A DNA stretch of 64,000 bases from positions 1,302,001 through 1,366,000 of the forward strand of contig CAVXLZ010000001.1 of assembly GCA_963762825.1 (NCBI GenBank), in the 5' to 3' direction. Every line of letters starts with the position of its first letter. Positions within the stretch are counted from its first letter, which is position 1. Below are positions 51,368 through 60,010 of this stretch, in pieces. This DNA comes from Miltoncostaea sp963762825 (GTDB lineage Bacteria > Actinomycetota > Thermoleophilia > Miltoncostaeales > Miltoncostaeaceae). The position numbers and the translations under genes were made by a program. The notes under the pieces are model-generated. The model made no database searches. It saw nothing but the letters and a program-made list of their open reading frames with translations, and was not told where the DNA came from.

Positions 51368-52525
51368 GAGAGCGGTGATCGTCAGCTGGATGGCGGCGTC
51401 GCTCTCGACGCGGGCGCGCCGATCGCGATCGGCGTCGGGGGCCGGGCCGCGGTCCTCCCGCCATCCGCGGGCGGGCTCGGGGCATCCGGCGGCGAGGGCG
51501 ATCGCCCGCCAGCTCTCGGGGATCGGGTCCGCCACCGCGAGGCCGGCCATCTCGGCCGCGAGCGCGGCCCACGCGCGCGGCGGAGCCGTGCAGGGCTCGT
51601 AGCCACCTCCCCCGAGCGCGACCAGGCGCCCGTGACACACCTCGTCGGCCAGCTCGCGCAGCGTGCCCCAGAGCTCCGGGTAGAGAGGCATCGTGGTGAG
51701 CATGTGGCTGAGCGGGTCGGCGTGGTGGTGGTCGACCCCGCACTGGGCCACGATCGCCTCGGGGGCGAAGGCCCGGGTGACCGGCACGACGACGCGCGCC
51801 ATGGCACGGCGATAGGCCTCGTCGCCGGCGAAGGGGGGAAGGGCGACGTTGACGCTCGATCCGGGAGCCTCGGGGCCGCCGCTCTCGACCGGGAAGCCCG
51901 AGCCCGGGAAGAGATGGCGGCCGCTCTCGTGCACCGAGATGGTGAGCACGCGCGGGTCGTCGTAGTAGATCCATTGCGTGCCGTTGCCGTGATGGACGTC
52001 GAGGTCGATGTAGGCCACCCGCTCCATGCCGGCATCCAGCAGGGTCTGGATGGCCACGGCGGTCTCGTTGTAGATCCCGAACCCCCAGGCGCGGTTGGCC
52101 AGGCCGTGGTGGGCACCGCCCGCCGGCACGAGGGCCCCGCGGGCGCGCCCGGACGCCACGGCCGCCGCCGCCGAGGCGCACGCCGCGCACGCGCGCGCCG
52201 AGTCCTCGTGCATCCCCACATACGCGTTGTTGTCGCCCCCGATCCCCCACTGCGCCGACTCGGGCTCGGAGGCGAGGATGGGCGTGCGGCTGTAGCGGCG
52301 CACCGCCCGGATGAACGCCGGGGCGAAGACCCGCGCGAGCGCCTCGTCGGGCAGGGGCCCGGGGGCCGGCTCGTGCACGACTCCCTCGGCCTCGAGGATC
52401 CCCGCTTCGCGGCAGAGCGCCACGGCCAGCTGATGCCGGCGCCGGTCGGTCGGGTGGTCGCCGCCGTAGCGCATGCCGAGGTCGTCGTCGTGAACCACCA
52501 GGAGGCGCGCCGCGGGTGCGCTCAC
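51341..52525 (-). CDS. acuC: AcuC-type protein deacetylase (class I HDAC fold)
   Basis: Zinc deacetylase of the acetoin-utilisation AcuC family, which removes acetyl from acetyl-CoA synthetase in Bacillus. The 394-residue protein has MRYGGDHPTDRRRH, GGAHHGLANRAWGF, YIDLDVHHGNGTQWIYY with metal ligands, SVHESGRHLFPGSG, CGVDHHHADPLSHM and LGGGGYEP. GTG 52525 overlaps the stop of the polymerase gene (GTGA). The end overlaps the convergent AlkZ-like gene by 27 bases. Confidence 0.9.
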   Translation of the reverse strand: MSAPAARLLVVHDDDLGMRYGGDHPTDRRRHQLAVALCREAGILEAEGVVHEPAPGPLPDEALARVFAPAFIRAVRRYSRTPILASEPESAQWGIGGDNNAYVGMHEDSARACAACASAAAAVASGRARGALVPAGGAHHGLANRAWGFGIYNETAVAIQTLLDAGMERVAYIDLDVHHGNGTQWIYYDDPRVLTISVHESGRHLFPGSGFPVESGGPEAPGSSVNVALPPFAGDEAYRRAMARVVVPVTRAFAPEAIVAQCGVDHHHADPLSHMLTTMPLYPELWGTLRELADEVCHGRLVALGGGGYEPCTAPPRAWAALAAEMAGLAVADPIPESWRAIALAAGCPEPARGWREDRGPAPDADRDRRARVESDAAIQLTITALSRFFTGLA

Positions 52526-53535
52526 CGGGGCTCGGATCGGCGCGTGCTCGGCGGCGCGCGGCGCGGTTCGCGCTCGCCCTTCGCGAAGTGCGGGGGCCAC
52601 GGCGCATCGGCGAGGCCCCGCCCGTCGTCGGCCGCCGCCAGGGCGAGCAGGCCTTCCAGCCCGCCGGGAGAGCCCTCGATCCCCGCGCTCGGGTCGCCGA
52701 GCGAGGCGAGCCGGGCGGGAACGGTGTCGATGCGCAGATCGGCGGGTTCGACATCGGCCACCTCGTCCCAGCGCAGCGGCGTCGACACGCGCGCGTCGGG
52801 CACGGCGCGCACCGAGTACGCCGAGGCCACGGTGCGGTCGCGGGCGTTCTGGTTGTAGTCGATGAACACGCCGTGGCGCTCCTCCTTCCACCACCTGCTG
52901 GTGGAGATCGCGGGCTCGCGACGCTCCACCTCGCGCGCCAGGGCGAGCGCCGCACGGCGCACGTCGCCGAACCCCCAGCGCGGATGGATGCGCGCCAGGA
53001 CGTGCATGCCGCGCGAACCGGAGGTCTTCGGCCATCCGACCAGGCCGGCCTCGCGCAGGACCTCGCCCACCACGAGGGCCACGGTGCGGACGTCGGCGAA
53101 GGGGACGCCGGGCCCCGGGTCGAGGTCCACGCGCAGCTCGTCGGGGTGGTCGAGGTCGGGCCGGCGCACCGGCCAGGGGTTGAAGTCGATCACGCCGAGG
53201 TTGACCGCCCAGACCAGGTGGGCGGCGTCGGCCGGGGCGAGCTCCCGCGCGCTGCGGCCGCTGGGGAAGGTGACGGTGGCGGTCTGGAGCCACTCGGGCG
53301 CGCTCTGGGGGACCCGCTTCTGGAAGAAGGGCTCACCCTCGACCCCATCGACCCAGCGCTTGAGCACGGTCGGCCGCTCGCGCAGGTGGGCGAGCGCAGC
53401 ATCGGCGACCGTCATGTAGTAGTCACAGAGATCGCGCTTGGTGACGCCGATCGTCGGGAAGTAGACCTTGTCCGGATTGGACAGCCGCACCGCGCGCCCC
53501 GCGACCTCGATCGTCGTGGAGGTGCGCCGGGCCAC
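52522..53535 (-). CDS. ligD: LigD-type DNA polymerase/primase domain protein
   Basis: Archaeo-eukaryotic primase-fold polymerase of bacterial end joining. The 337-residue protein has VRLSNPDKVYFPTIGVTKRD, YYMTVADAALAHLRERPTVL, FFQKRVPQSAPEW, HLVWAVNLGVIDFNPWPVRR, DELRVDLDPGPGVPF with the catalytic Asp pair, KTSGSRGMHVLARI, and DYNQNARDRTVASAYSVR. Only the polymerase module is present; the ligase is a separate gene at 49374. GTG 53535 is the start nearest the conserved region. Confidence 0.93.
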   Translation of the reverse strand: MARRTSTTIEVAGRAVRLSNPDKVYFPTIGVTKRDLCDYYMTVADAALAHLRERPTVLKRWVDGVEGEPFFQKRVPQSAPEWLQTATVTFPSGRSARELAPADAAHLVWAVNLGVIDFNPWPVRRPDLDHPDELRVDLDPGPGVPFADVRTVALVVGEVLREAGLVGWPKTSGSRGMHVLARIHPRWGFGDVRRAALALAREVERREPAISTSRWWKEERHGVFIDYNQNARDRTVASAYSVRAVPDARVSTPLRWDEVADVEPADLRIDTVPARLASLGDPSAGIEGSPGGLEGLLALAAADDGRGLADAPWPPHFAKGEREPRRAPPSTRRSEPR

Positions 53536-53540
53536 CGCGA

Positions 53541-53669
53541 TCAGGGCCCGAGGCGGTCGAGGATCCCGGTCGCGTCGAGGATCGCGAGAAGGAGGAGCGC
53601 GGCGACGGCCGCCGAGTACCACACCCAGGCGGGGTCGCGACGTCTCAGAGGGTTCGGCTCCTCGCTCAC
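53541..53669 (-). CDS. 42-residue membrane protein
   Basis: A short frame from GTG 53669 to TGA 53541 encodes a polar N-terminus (SEEPNPLRRRDPAWVW) and one membrane helix (YSAAVAALLLLAILDATGIL). GATAGT ends six bases before the GTG, giving the leaderless arrangement, and the stop lies five bases before the start of the polymerase gene. It resembles no family I know. Support comes from gene-like composition, position and promoter. Confidence 0.5.
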   Translation of the reverse strand: MSEEPNPLRRRDPAWVWYSAAVAALLLLAILDATGILDRLGP

Positions 53670-53708
53670 CCCGCCACTATCGCAGAGCGCCGTCTACGCT
53701 TCAGCGCC

Positions 53709-54968
53709 ATGAGGAGCGACAGCGACACCCCCTCGTCCTCGCTCGCCGCCGACCTCGACACGGTCGCCGGGTTCAGCGCCGGCGGACCGGGAGTGACCCG
53801 GCTCGCCTGGAGCCCGGAGCTGCGGGCCGCATATGCGTGGTTCGCCGGGCGCTGCGAGGAGGCCGGCATGGTCGTCGAGGTGGATGCGGCCGGGAACCTC
53901 GTGGCGCGCTGGGACGTGGGCGAGGGGCCCGCCGTGGTCATGGGCTCGCACCTCGACACCGTGCCGGAGGGGGGGCGGTTCGACGGCCAGCTCGGGGTGC
54001 TCGGCGGCCTCGAGGCCGTGCGGCTGCTGCAGGCGTGGGGGGTGCGCCCACGGCGCCCCGTCTGGGTGGTCGCATTCATGGACGAGGAGAACACCCGCTT
54101 CAACACGGCCCTCTTCGGAAGCCGGGCCTTCTGCGGCCACGACGTCACCGATCTGGGCGATCGCAGCGACGCCGATGGCGCGACCCTCGCCGAGGCGATG
54201 CGCGCCTGGGGCAGGGACATCGGCGAGGCCGGCTCGGCCCGGCGCATCGACGAGGTCGGCGACTACCTCGAGCTCCACATCGAGCAGGGCCCACGGCTGG
54301 TCGATTCGGGGGCGCAGATCGGCGTCGTCACGTCGATCGTGGCGATGACCGGCTACCGGGTCGAGGTCACCGGCCAGGCCAATCACGCGGGCACCACTCC
54401 GATGGAAGCCCGCCGGGACGCGCTGGCGGGGGCGGCCCGGATGGTGCTCGCCGTCCGCGAGGAGGGGCGCTCGCGCCCCGACCACACCACGAACGTCGGC
54501 GTGATGACCGTGAGGCCGGGCAGCAGCAACGTCATTCCCGGAGCCTGCGCCTTCACGATCGACCTCCGAGCACCGGACGACGCGCGGATGGAGGAACTCG
54601 ACGGCGCATGCCGTGAGCGCCTGGCGGCGATCGCCCGCGCCGAGGGCCTCGAGTTGGATCTGGCGCGCGCCTACCGGATGCCGGCGGTACCGATGGACCC
54701 CCGCCTTGCGAGAACGATCGAGGCCGCGGCCCGCCAGGAGGAGGCCACCGCCATCACTCTGCCGAGCGGAGCCGGGCACGACGCGATGGTGCTGGGACGC
54801 CACGTGCCCACGGCGATGCTCTTCGTGCCGAGCCAGGGCGGCATCAGCCACTCCCGCGAGGAGTTGACGACCCCCGAGGACTGCCGGCTCGGTGCCCGCG
54901 TGCTGGCGCGATCGGTGCAGGCCCTGGTTGCGGACCCGCCCGGTGCCGCCCCGCGGTCTCTCGACTAG
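53709..54968 (+). CDS. M20 family amidohydrolase (N-carbamoyl-amino acid hydrolase/allantoate amidohydrolase type)
   Basis: Binuclear metal amidase. The 419-residue protein has the metal ligands in MGSHLDTVPEGGRFDGQLGV, FMDEENTRF, LELHIEQGP and GISHSREEL, plus VTGQANHAGTTPMEARRDAL from the dimerisation domain. This subgroup hydrolyses N-carbamoyl amino acids or allantoate. Position directly before hydantoinase genes favours N-carbamoyl amino acid hydrolysis. TACGCT lies eight bases before the ATG. Confidence 0.9.
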   Translation: MRSDSDTPSSSLAADLDTVAGFSAGGPGVTRLAWSPELRAAYAWFAGRCEEAGMVVEVDAAGNLVARWDVGEGPAVVMGSHLDTVPEGGRFDGQLGVLGGLEAVRLLQAWGVRPRRPVWVVAFMDEENTRFNTALFGSRAFCGHDVTDLGDRSDADGATLAEAMRAWGRDIGEAGSARRIDEVGDYLELHIEQGPRLVDSGAQIGVVTSIVAMTGYRVEVTGQANHAGTTPMEARRDALAGAARMVLAVREEGRSRPDHTTNVGVMTVRPGSSNVIPGACAFTIDLRAPDDARMEELDGACRERLAAIARAEGLELDLARAYRMPAVPMDPRLARTIEAAARQEEATAITLPSGAGHDAMVLGRHVPTAMLFVPSQGGISHSREELTTPEDCRLGARVLARSVQALVADPPGAAPRSLD

Positions 54969-54971
54969 GAT
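54966..54971 (+). promoter_or_regulatory. Leaderless-type -10 element for hyuA
   Basis: TAGGAT seven bases before ATG 54979; its TAG is also the stop codon of the M20 gene. It would allow hyuA transcription apart from the amidase. Confidence 0.4.
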
Positions 54972-54978
54972 CCCCGCC

Positions 54979-57027
54979 ATGATCGTGGTCGGCGTCGACA
55001 TCGGTGGGACCTTCACCGACCTCATGCTCTACGACACCGACTCGCACGACGTGCAGGTGCACAAGGTGCGCTCCACACCGTCCGACCCCGAGCGGGCGAT
55101 GATCGAAGGGCTCCTCGAGCTCTGCGGGCAGTCGGGCGTGGCGCCCGCCGAGGTGGGGGCCGTCTACCACGGCACCACCGTGGCCACGAACGCGGTCCTC
55201 ACCTTCGAGGGGGCCACGGCCGGGATGATCACGAATCGCGGCTTTCGCGACGTCGTCCACATCGGCCGCCACCAGCGCCCCGAGCACTACTCGATCATGC
55301 TCGACATCCCCTGGCAGGCGCGCCCGTTCGTGCCGCGGCGCCGGCGCAAGGTCGTCGGCGGCCGGCTGACGCCTCCCCACGGCGAGGAGCTCGAGCCGCT
55401 GGATGAGGCCGAGGTCCGCGACGCGGCGAGGGAACTGCGGGCCCTGGGGGTCGACGCGGTGGCCGTGTGCTTCCTCTTCAGCTACCTCAACCCGCAGCAC
55501 GAGCGCCGCGCCGCCGAGATCGTGGCCGAGGAGATCCCCGGGGCGTTCGTCACCGCCAGCGCCGAGGTGTTCCCGCAGTTCCGGGAGTTCGAGCGCTTCA
55601 CGACCGCCTGCATGAACGCGTTCGTGGGACCCCTGACCGGCAGGTACCTGGAGCGGCTGGCCGCATCCCTGCGAGAGGCCGGGATCCCCGGCGAGCTGCA
55701 CGTGATGATGTCCAACGGCGGCGTGGCGAGCGCCGCTCAGGCGGCCCGCCGGCCGGTGACGCTGATGCTCTCCGGCCCGGCCGCCGGCGTGCTCGGCGGG
55801 CTCTGGGCGGCCGAGCTCGATGGGCGGCGGAGACTGATCACCTTCGATGTCGGCGGCACCTCCGCCGACATCGGCATCGTCACCGAGCGCGGGGTGCTGG
55901 AGGCCCAGGCCCGCGACACCCAGGTCGCCGGCTATCCGCTCCTCGTGCCCATGGTGGACATCGACACGATCGGGGCGGGAGGCGGCTCGATCGCCTACCG
56001 CGACCACGGCGGAGCCTTCCGCGTGGGGCCGCGGAGCGCCGGCGCCAGCCCGGGTCCGGCGTGCTACGGCATCGGCGGCCTCGAGCCGACCGTGACCGAC
56101 GCCAACGTGGTGCTCGGCCGCATCGATCCCGACCGCTTCCTCGGGGGGGACATGGCGCTCGAGGGAGCCGGCGCCGAGGCCGCCATCGGGCGCCTCGCCG
56201 GCGAGCTCGGCCTGACCGCGTGGGAGACGGCCGAGGGCGTGATCAGGATCGCCAACGCGAACATGGCCGCTGCGATCCGCTCGCGCACGATCCAGAAGGG
56301 ACACGACCCGCGCGAGTTCACGCTGGTCGCCTTCGGCGGCGCCGGGCCCCTCCACGCCGCCGAGGTGGCCGACATCCTCGGCGCGCGCGAGGTGCTGGTG
56401 CCACCCTTCCCCGGCATCACCGCCGCCACCGGGCTCCTCACCAGCGATCTGAAGTACGACCAGATGAGGACGATCTTCATGGTCCAGGGCTCCATCGACG
56501 GGGCCCGGATCGACGCCGAGCTCGACGCGATCAGCGCCGAGCTGCGCCGGCGGCTGCGCGACGACGGGGTGCCGTCCGAGGGCATCGAGGTGAACGCCGC
56601 CCTCGACTGCCGCTACCTCGGCCAGGGCTACGAGCTCCGCGTGCCGCTTCCCGACGGGCGCTTCACCGAAGCCGCGCTCGAGGAGTTCCACGGGCTGCAC
56701 CGGCTCGAGTACGGGCACTCCTTCCCCGACCCGATCGAGGTCGTGAACCTGCGGGTCACGGCCTCCGGTGTCCGTCCCAAGGTCGAGCGCCTACCGGTTC
56801 CCGCCGGGTCGATGGACGAAGCGCTGGCCGGCGCAGGAGAGGCCGTGTTCCGCCTCGACGACGCCCTGGGCGCGCATCCCACCGCCTACTACGAACGCGC
56901 CCACCTGCCCGCCGGTCAGCGCATCGAGGGCCCGGCGATCATCTTCCAGCGCGACACCACCGTGCTCATCCCGCCGGGATGGCACGGTGCCGCCCAGCCC
57001 TCCGGAAACCTGGTGTTGACCCGATGA
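54979..57027 (+). CDS. hyuA: Hydantoinase/oxoprolinase subunit A
   Basis: ATP-dependent hydantoinase or N-methylhydantoinase alpha subunit with an actin-like fold. The 682-residue protein starts MIVVGVDIGGTFTDLMLYDT, has YHGTTVATNAVL, the second phosphate motif ITFDVGGTSADIGIV, DTIGAGGGSIAY, GPACYGIGGLEPTVTDANVV and VAFGGAGPLHAAEVADIL. Family members open hydantoins, 5-oxoproline or acetone-type substrates; the exact substrate is not decided by sequence. hyuB follows with an ATGA overlap. Confidence 0.94.
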   Translation: MIVVGVDIGGTFTDLMLYDTDSHDVQVHKVRSTPSDPERAMIEGLLELCGQSGVAPAEVGAVYHGTTVATNAVLTFEGATAGMITNRGFRDVVHIGRHQRPEHYSIMLDIPWQARPFVPRRRRKVVGGRLTPPHGEELEPLDEAEVRDAARELRALGVDAVAVCFLFSYLNPQHERRAAEIVAEEIPGAFVTASAEVFPQFREFERFTTACMNAFVGPLTGRYLERLAASLREAGIPGELHVMMSNGGVASAAQAARRPVTLMLSGPAAGVLGGLWAAELDGRRRLITFDVGGTSADIGIVTERGVLEAQARDTQVAGYPLLVPMVDIDTIGAGGGSIAYRDHGGAFRVGPRSAGASPGPACYGIGGLEPTVTDANVVLGRIDPDRFLGGDMALEGAGAEAAIGRLAGELGLTAWETAEGVIRIANANMAAAIRSRTIQKGHDPREFTLVAFGGAGPLHAAEVADILGAREVLVPPFPGITAATGLLTSDLKYDQMRTIFMVQGSIDGARIDAELDAISAELRRRLRDDGVPSEGIEVNAALDCRYLGQGYELRVPLPDGRFTEAALEEFHGLHRLEYGHSFPDPIEVVNLRVTASGVRPKVERLPVPAGSMDEALAGAGEAVFRLDDALGAHPTAYYERAHLPAGQRIEGPAIIFQRDTTVLIPPGWHGAAQPSGNLVLTR

Positions 57028-58742
57028 GCATCGCACCCACCCGTGTCGACCCCGTCCTGGCCTCGGTCATCGCGGGAGCCCTCGACTCGATCGCCACCGA
57101 GATGGGGCACAAGCTCGCCCGCATGAGCTACTCGCCGATCATCCGCGAGAGCGAGGACTTCGGCTGCGTCATCTGCGACGCCGACGCCCGCCAGCTCTGC
57201 GAGTCGCGCGAGTCCACCCCACTGCAGTCCGGCCCGATCCCCGGCTACATCCGCGGCATCAACCGCCGCTTCGCCGAGCTGGGCGAGGAGTGGCGGCCGG
57301 GCGACCTGGTGATGCACAACCACAGCTACTACGGGGCCTCCCACGGCCCCGACGTGGCCTTCGTCATCCCGATATTCATCGGCGACCAGCTCATCGGCTT
57401 CTCCACCACCACCGCCCACCACCTCGACATGGGAGCACTCACCCCGGGCTCGTGCGGCATCGTCGATGCCTGCGACGCCTACGCGGAGGGCCTCCAGTTC
57501 AACGCCGTGAAGGTCGAGGAGAACGGCCGGCGCAACGAGTGGGTCTGGCGCATCCTGCGCGACAACGTGCGCGCCTCGCCGCTCGTGGTGGGCGACATGG
57601 AGGCCCAGATCGCGGCGGCGCGGATCGGGGCCGAGCGCTTCCTGGAGCTGGTCGGGCGCTACGGCCTCGAGACCGTCCAGGCGGCCAGCGAGGACCTGAT
57701 GGACTACTCCGAGCGCATGCTGCGCGCGGAGATCGAGAAGCTGCCCGACGGCGTCTACCGCGCCGAGGGCTTCGTGGACGGATTCCTCGACCACCCCGAT
57801 CCCAGGTATCGCGATCTGCGCATCGCGGCGGCGGTCACGGTGGAGGGATCCGAGATCCTGGTCGACCTGACCGGGACCTCCGACCAGATCGACCTGCCGC
57901 TGAACATGCCCTTCGAGGGGACCGTCGACATCGCCGTCTACCTCACCCTCCGCTCGATACTGCTCGACAGCGCGACCCACGAGCACGTGCCGGCGAACTC
58001 CGGCCTCTTCCGGCCGATCACGATCCACGCGCCGGAGGGGTGCCTGGCCAACCCGCGCTACCCGGCGCCCGTCATCGCCCGCTTCTGCACCGGCAACGTG
58101 CTGGCCGACACGGTCATGCGGGCGCTGGCCCCGATCGCGCCGGACCGGGTGAGCGCCGGCGTCGGCAACCTCAAGGTGGTGGCCTACTCGGGCCTCGCGC
58201 CCGACGGCGGCTTCTGGGTCTACATGGACATCCAGGAAGGCTCCTACGGCGGACGCAACGGCAAGGACGGCCTCGACGCCGTCGACACGCTCTATGCCAA
58301 CACCCGCAACAACCCGATCGAGGACATCGAGACCCACTTCCCGCTTCGCGTGACCCGCTACGAGCTGCGCGACGACTCATCCGGCGCGGGCCGCTGGCGC
58401 GGCGGGATCGGCACGGTCCGCGAGATAGAGATGCTGGCCGACGGCGGATTCTCGCTGGAGGGGGACGGCGCCAAGCACGCCCCTCCGGGCCTCTTCGGCG
58501 GCGACGACGGCACCCCGGGGGCGGTGATCGTGAACGCGGGAACCGAGCGCGAGCAGGTGCTGCCCTCCAAGTTCCCCTACCGCAAGGCCGTGGCGGGGGA
58601 GCGGCTCCTGCTGGTGGCCCCCTCGGGCGGCGGTTACGGACCGCCCTCCGAGCGCGAGCGCTCGGCCGTGGAGGCCGATATCGCCGACGGGTTCATCGCC
58701 GAGGAGGCCGCTGCGCGGTCGTACCCAGGGCCCGCCGGCTGA
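57024..58742 (+). CDS. hyuB: Hydantoinase/oxoprolinase subunit B
   Basis: Beta subunit partner of HyuA. The 572-residue protein has the family pattern: IATEMGHKLARMSYSPIIRE, FGCVICDADARQLCES, VMHNHSYYGASHGPDVAFV, TTAHHLDMGALTPGSCG, FEGTVDIAVYLTLRSI, and the C-terminal GAGRWRGGIGTVREIEM and GGGYGPPSERE. ATG 57024 overlaps the hyuA stop. A promoter for the importer genes follows after about 30 bases. Confidence 0.94.
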   Translation: MSIAPTRVDPVLASVIAGALDSIATEMGHKLARMSYSPIIRESEDFGCVICDADARQLCESRESTPLQSGPIPGYIRGINRRFAELGEEWRPGDLVMHNHSYYGASHGPDVAFVIPIFIGDQLIGFSTTTAHHLDMGALTPGSCGIVDACDAYAEGLQFNAVKVEENGRRNEWVWRILRDNVRASPLVVGDMEAQIAAARIGAERFLELVGRYGLETVQAASEDLMDYSERMLRAEIEKLPDGVYRAEGFVDGFLDHPDPRYRDLRIAAAVTVEGSEILVDLTGTSDQIDLPLNMPFEGTVDIAVYLTLRSILLDSATHEHVPANSGLFRPITIHAPEGCLANPRYPAPVIARFCTGNVLADTVMRALAPIAPDRVSAGVGNLKVVAYSGLAPDGGFWVYMDIQEGSYGGRNGKDGLDAVDTLYANTRNNPIEDIETHFPLRVTRYELRDDSSGAGRWRGGIGTVREIEMLADGGFSLEGDGAKHAPPGLFGGDDGTPGAVIVNAGTEREQVLPSKFPYRKAVAGERLLLVAPSGGGYGPPSERERSAVEADIADGFIAEEAAARSYPGPAG

Positions 58743-58773
58743 GGGCCCGTTCTAACCGCTTTGGAGCGCGCGG

Positions 58774-58803
58774 TTGCCGCGCGCGCGCACGCCGACGTAG
58801 AGT
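58774..58803 (+). promoter_or_regulatory. Promoter for the ABC importer genes
   Basis: TTGCCG (58774-58779), an 18-base spacer and TAGAGT (58798-58803) stand 30 bases before the binding-protein ATG, which has an AAGGGGG ribosome-binding site (58822-58828). The TAGAGT box is the same as in the M23 promoter at 44718-44723. Confidence 0.6.
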
Positions 58804-58833
58804 CCGCGCACCGTTGATCGCAAGGGGGACCCT

Positions 58834-59965
58834 ATGAGGCTGAAGCGCCGTTGGCTGCCGCTGGTCATGATCGCCGCGCTGGGCGTGGCGGCGACCGGAT
58901 GTGGGAGCGACAGCTCCTCCGACTCATCGACTGCCGCGAGCGGGGGCGTGGACGTCGCCGGCGCGCAGGCGCAGATCGACCAGTTCAGCGCGGTCCCCGA
59001 GTTCGTCGCCCCGGGCGCTGAGGTTGACGCCGCCGCCGCCAAGGGCAAGACGCTCGCGATCGTCCCGGCGTCGAGCAACGTGCCCTTCGTGAACACCATC
59101 GCCAACAACATGGTGGATGTCGGGACCGTGGCGGGGCTCACGGTCACGCGGTTCAACAACCAGGGCACGCCGGCCGAGTGGGCCAAGGGCGTGAGCGACG
59201 CCATCAGCAGGAAGTCGGACAGCATCGACCTGCTCGCCGGCCTCGACCCCGCCGCCGTCTCGGCCCAGGTCAGGCAGGCCAAGGGCAAGGGCATCCCGGT
59301 CGTGGCGACCCACCTCTACGACGTCGACCAGGCCGTCAACCCCAACCTGGCCGCCGCCACCAACATCCCCTACGAGCAGGCCGGCCGCCTGCTGGCCGAC
59401 TGGGTGATCACGAAGACCGAGGGCAAGGCCAAGGTGCTCGTGACCACCATCAACCAGGTCAACTCGACCGTGCCGATGATGGCGGGCATCGAGGACGAGT
59501 TCGCCACCCGCTGCGGCGACGGGTGCAGCATCGTCAAGATCGACACGACGATCGCCGACCTCGGCAAGCTCCAGCAGCAGGTCCAGTCCGCGCTGACGAG
59601 CAACGCCGACATCAACTACGTCATCAACCTGTACGACAGCGCCCAGGCCCCGCAGACCGAGGCCGCCATCAAGACGCTGGGCAAGGACCTCAAGATCGCG
59701 ACGTTCAACGGCACCCCCGACATCCTCAAGCTGATCACACCCGACTCGGTGATCCAGATGGACGTCGGCGAGAACCTGGAGTGGATCGCCTACGCCGCGG
59801 TGGACCAGCACCTGCGCCTCCTGAGCGGGGCCGATCCGACGACCACGCCGAACGTCCCGATCCGCGTCTTCGACGCGACGAACGTCGGCGAGTTCGACGG
59901 AGGACGGCGCCGGCTTCGGCACCTCCTTCCGCGACGACTACGCGGCGCTCTGGGGGCTGAAGTAG
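58834..59965 (+). CDS. Sugar-type ABC importer substrate-binding lipoprotein, one frameshift
   Basis: Periplasmic-binding family 4 (RbsB-like) protein, about 377 residues. Lipobox ALGVAATGC, two-lobe domain with KTLAIVPASSNVPFVNTIAN, GLDPAAVSAQVRQAKGKGIP, YEQAGRLLADWVITKTEGKA and LKIATFNGTPDILKLI. After NVGEFDGG near 59900 the frame shifts: DGAGFGTSFRDDYAALWGLK and a stop at 59963-59965 continue one base over. Without the shift the frame runs on into the ATPase, an artificial fusion. One extra base is the simplest explanation. Ligand unknown; context suggests a hydantoin- or ureide-type compound. Confidence 0.85.
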
Positions 59966-59982
59966 CACCACCGGGACCTGAC

Positions 59983-60010
59983 GCGCGGGCGGCCGAGGGG
60001 CCGCCCGCGC
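59983..60010 (+). terminator. Intercistronic hairpin between binding protein and ATPase
   Basis: A 12-base-pair perfect stem (GCGCGGGCGGCC pairing with GGCCGCCCGCGC) with a GAGG loop lies 17 bases after the binding-protein stop. Such hairpins in importer operons stabilise the upstream mRNA or attenuate transcription, so the binding protein outnumbers the ATPase. No T-tract follows. Confidence 0.65.
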
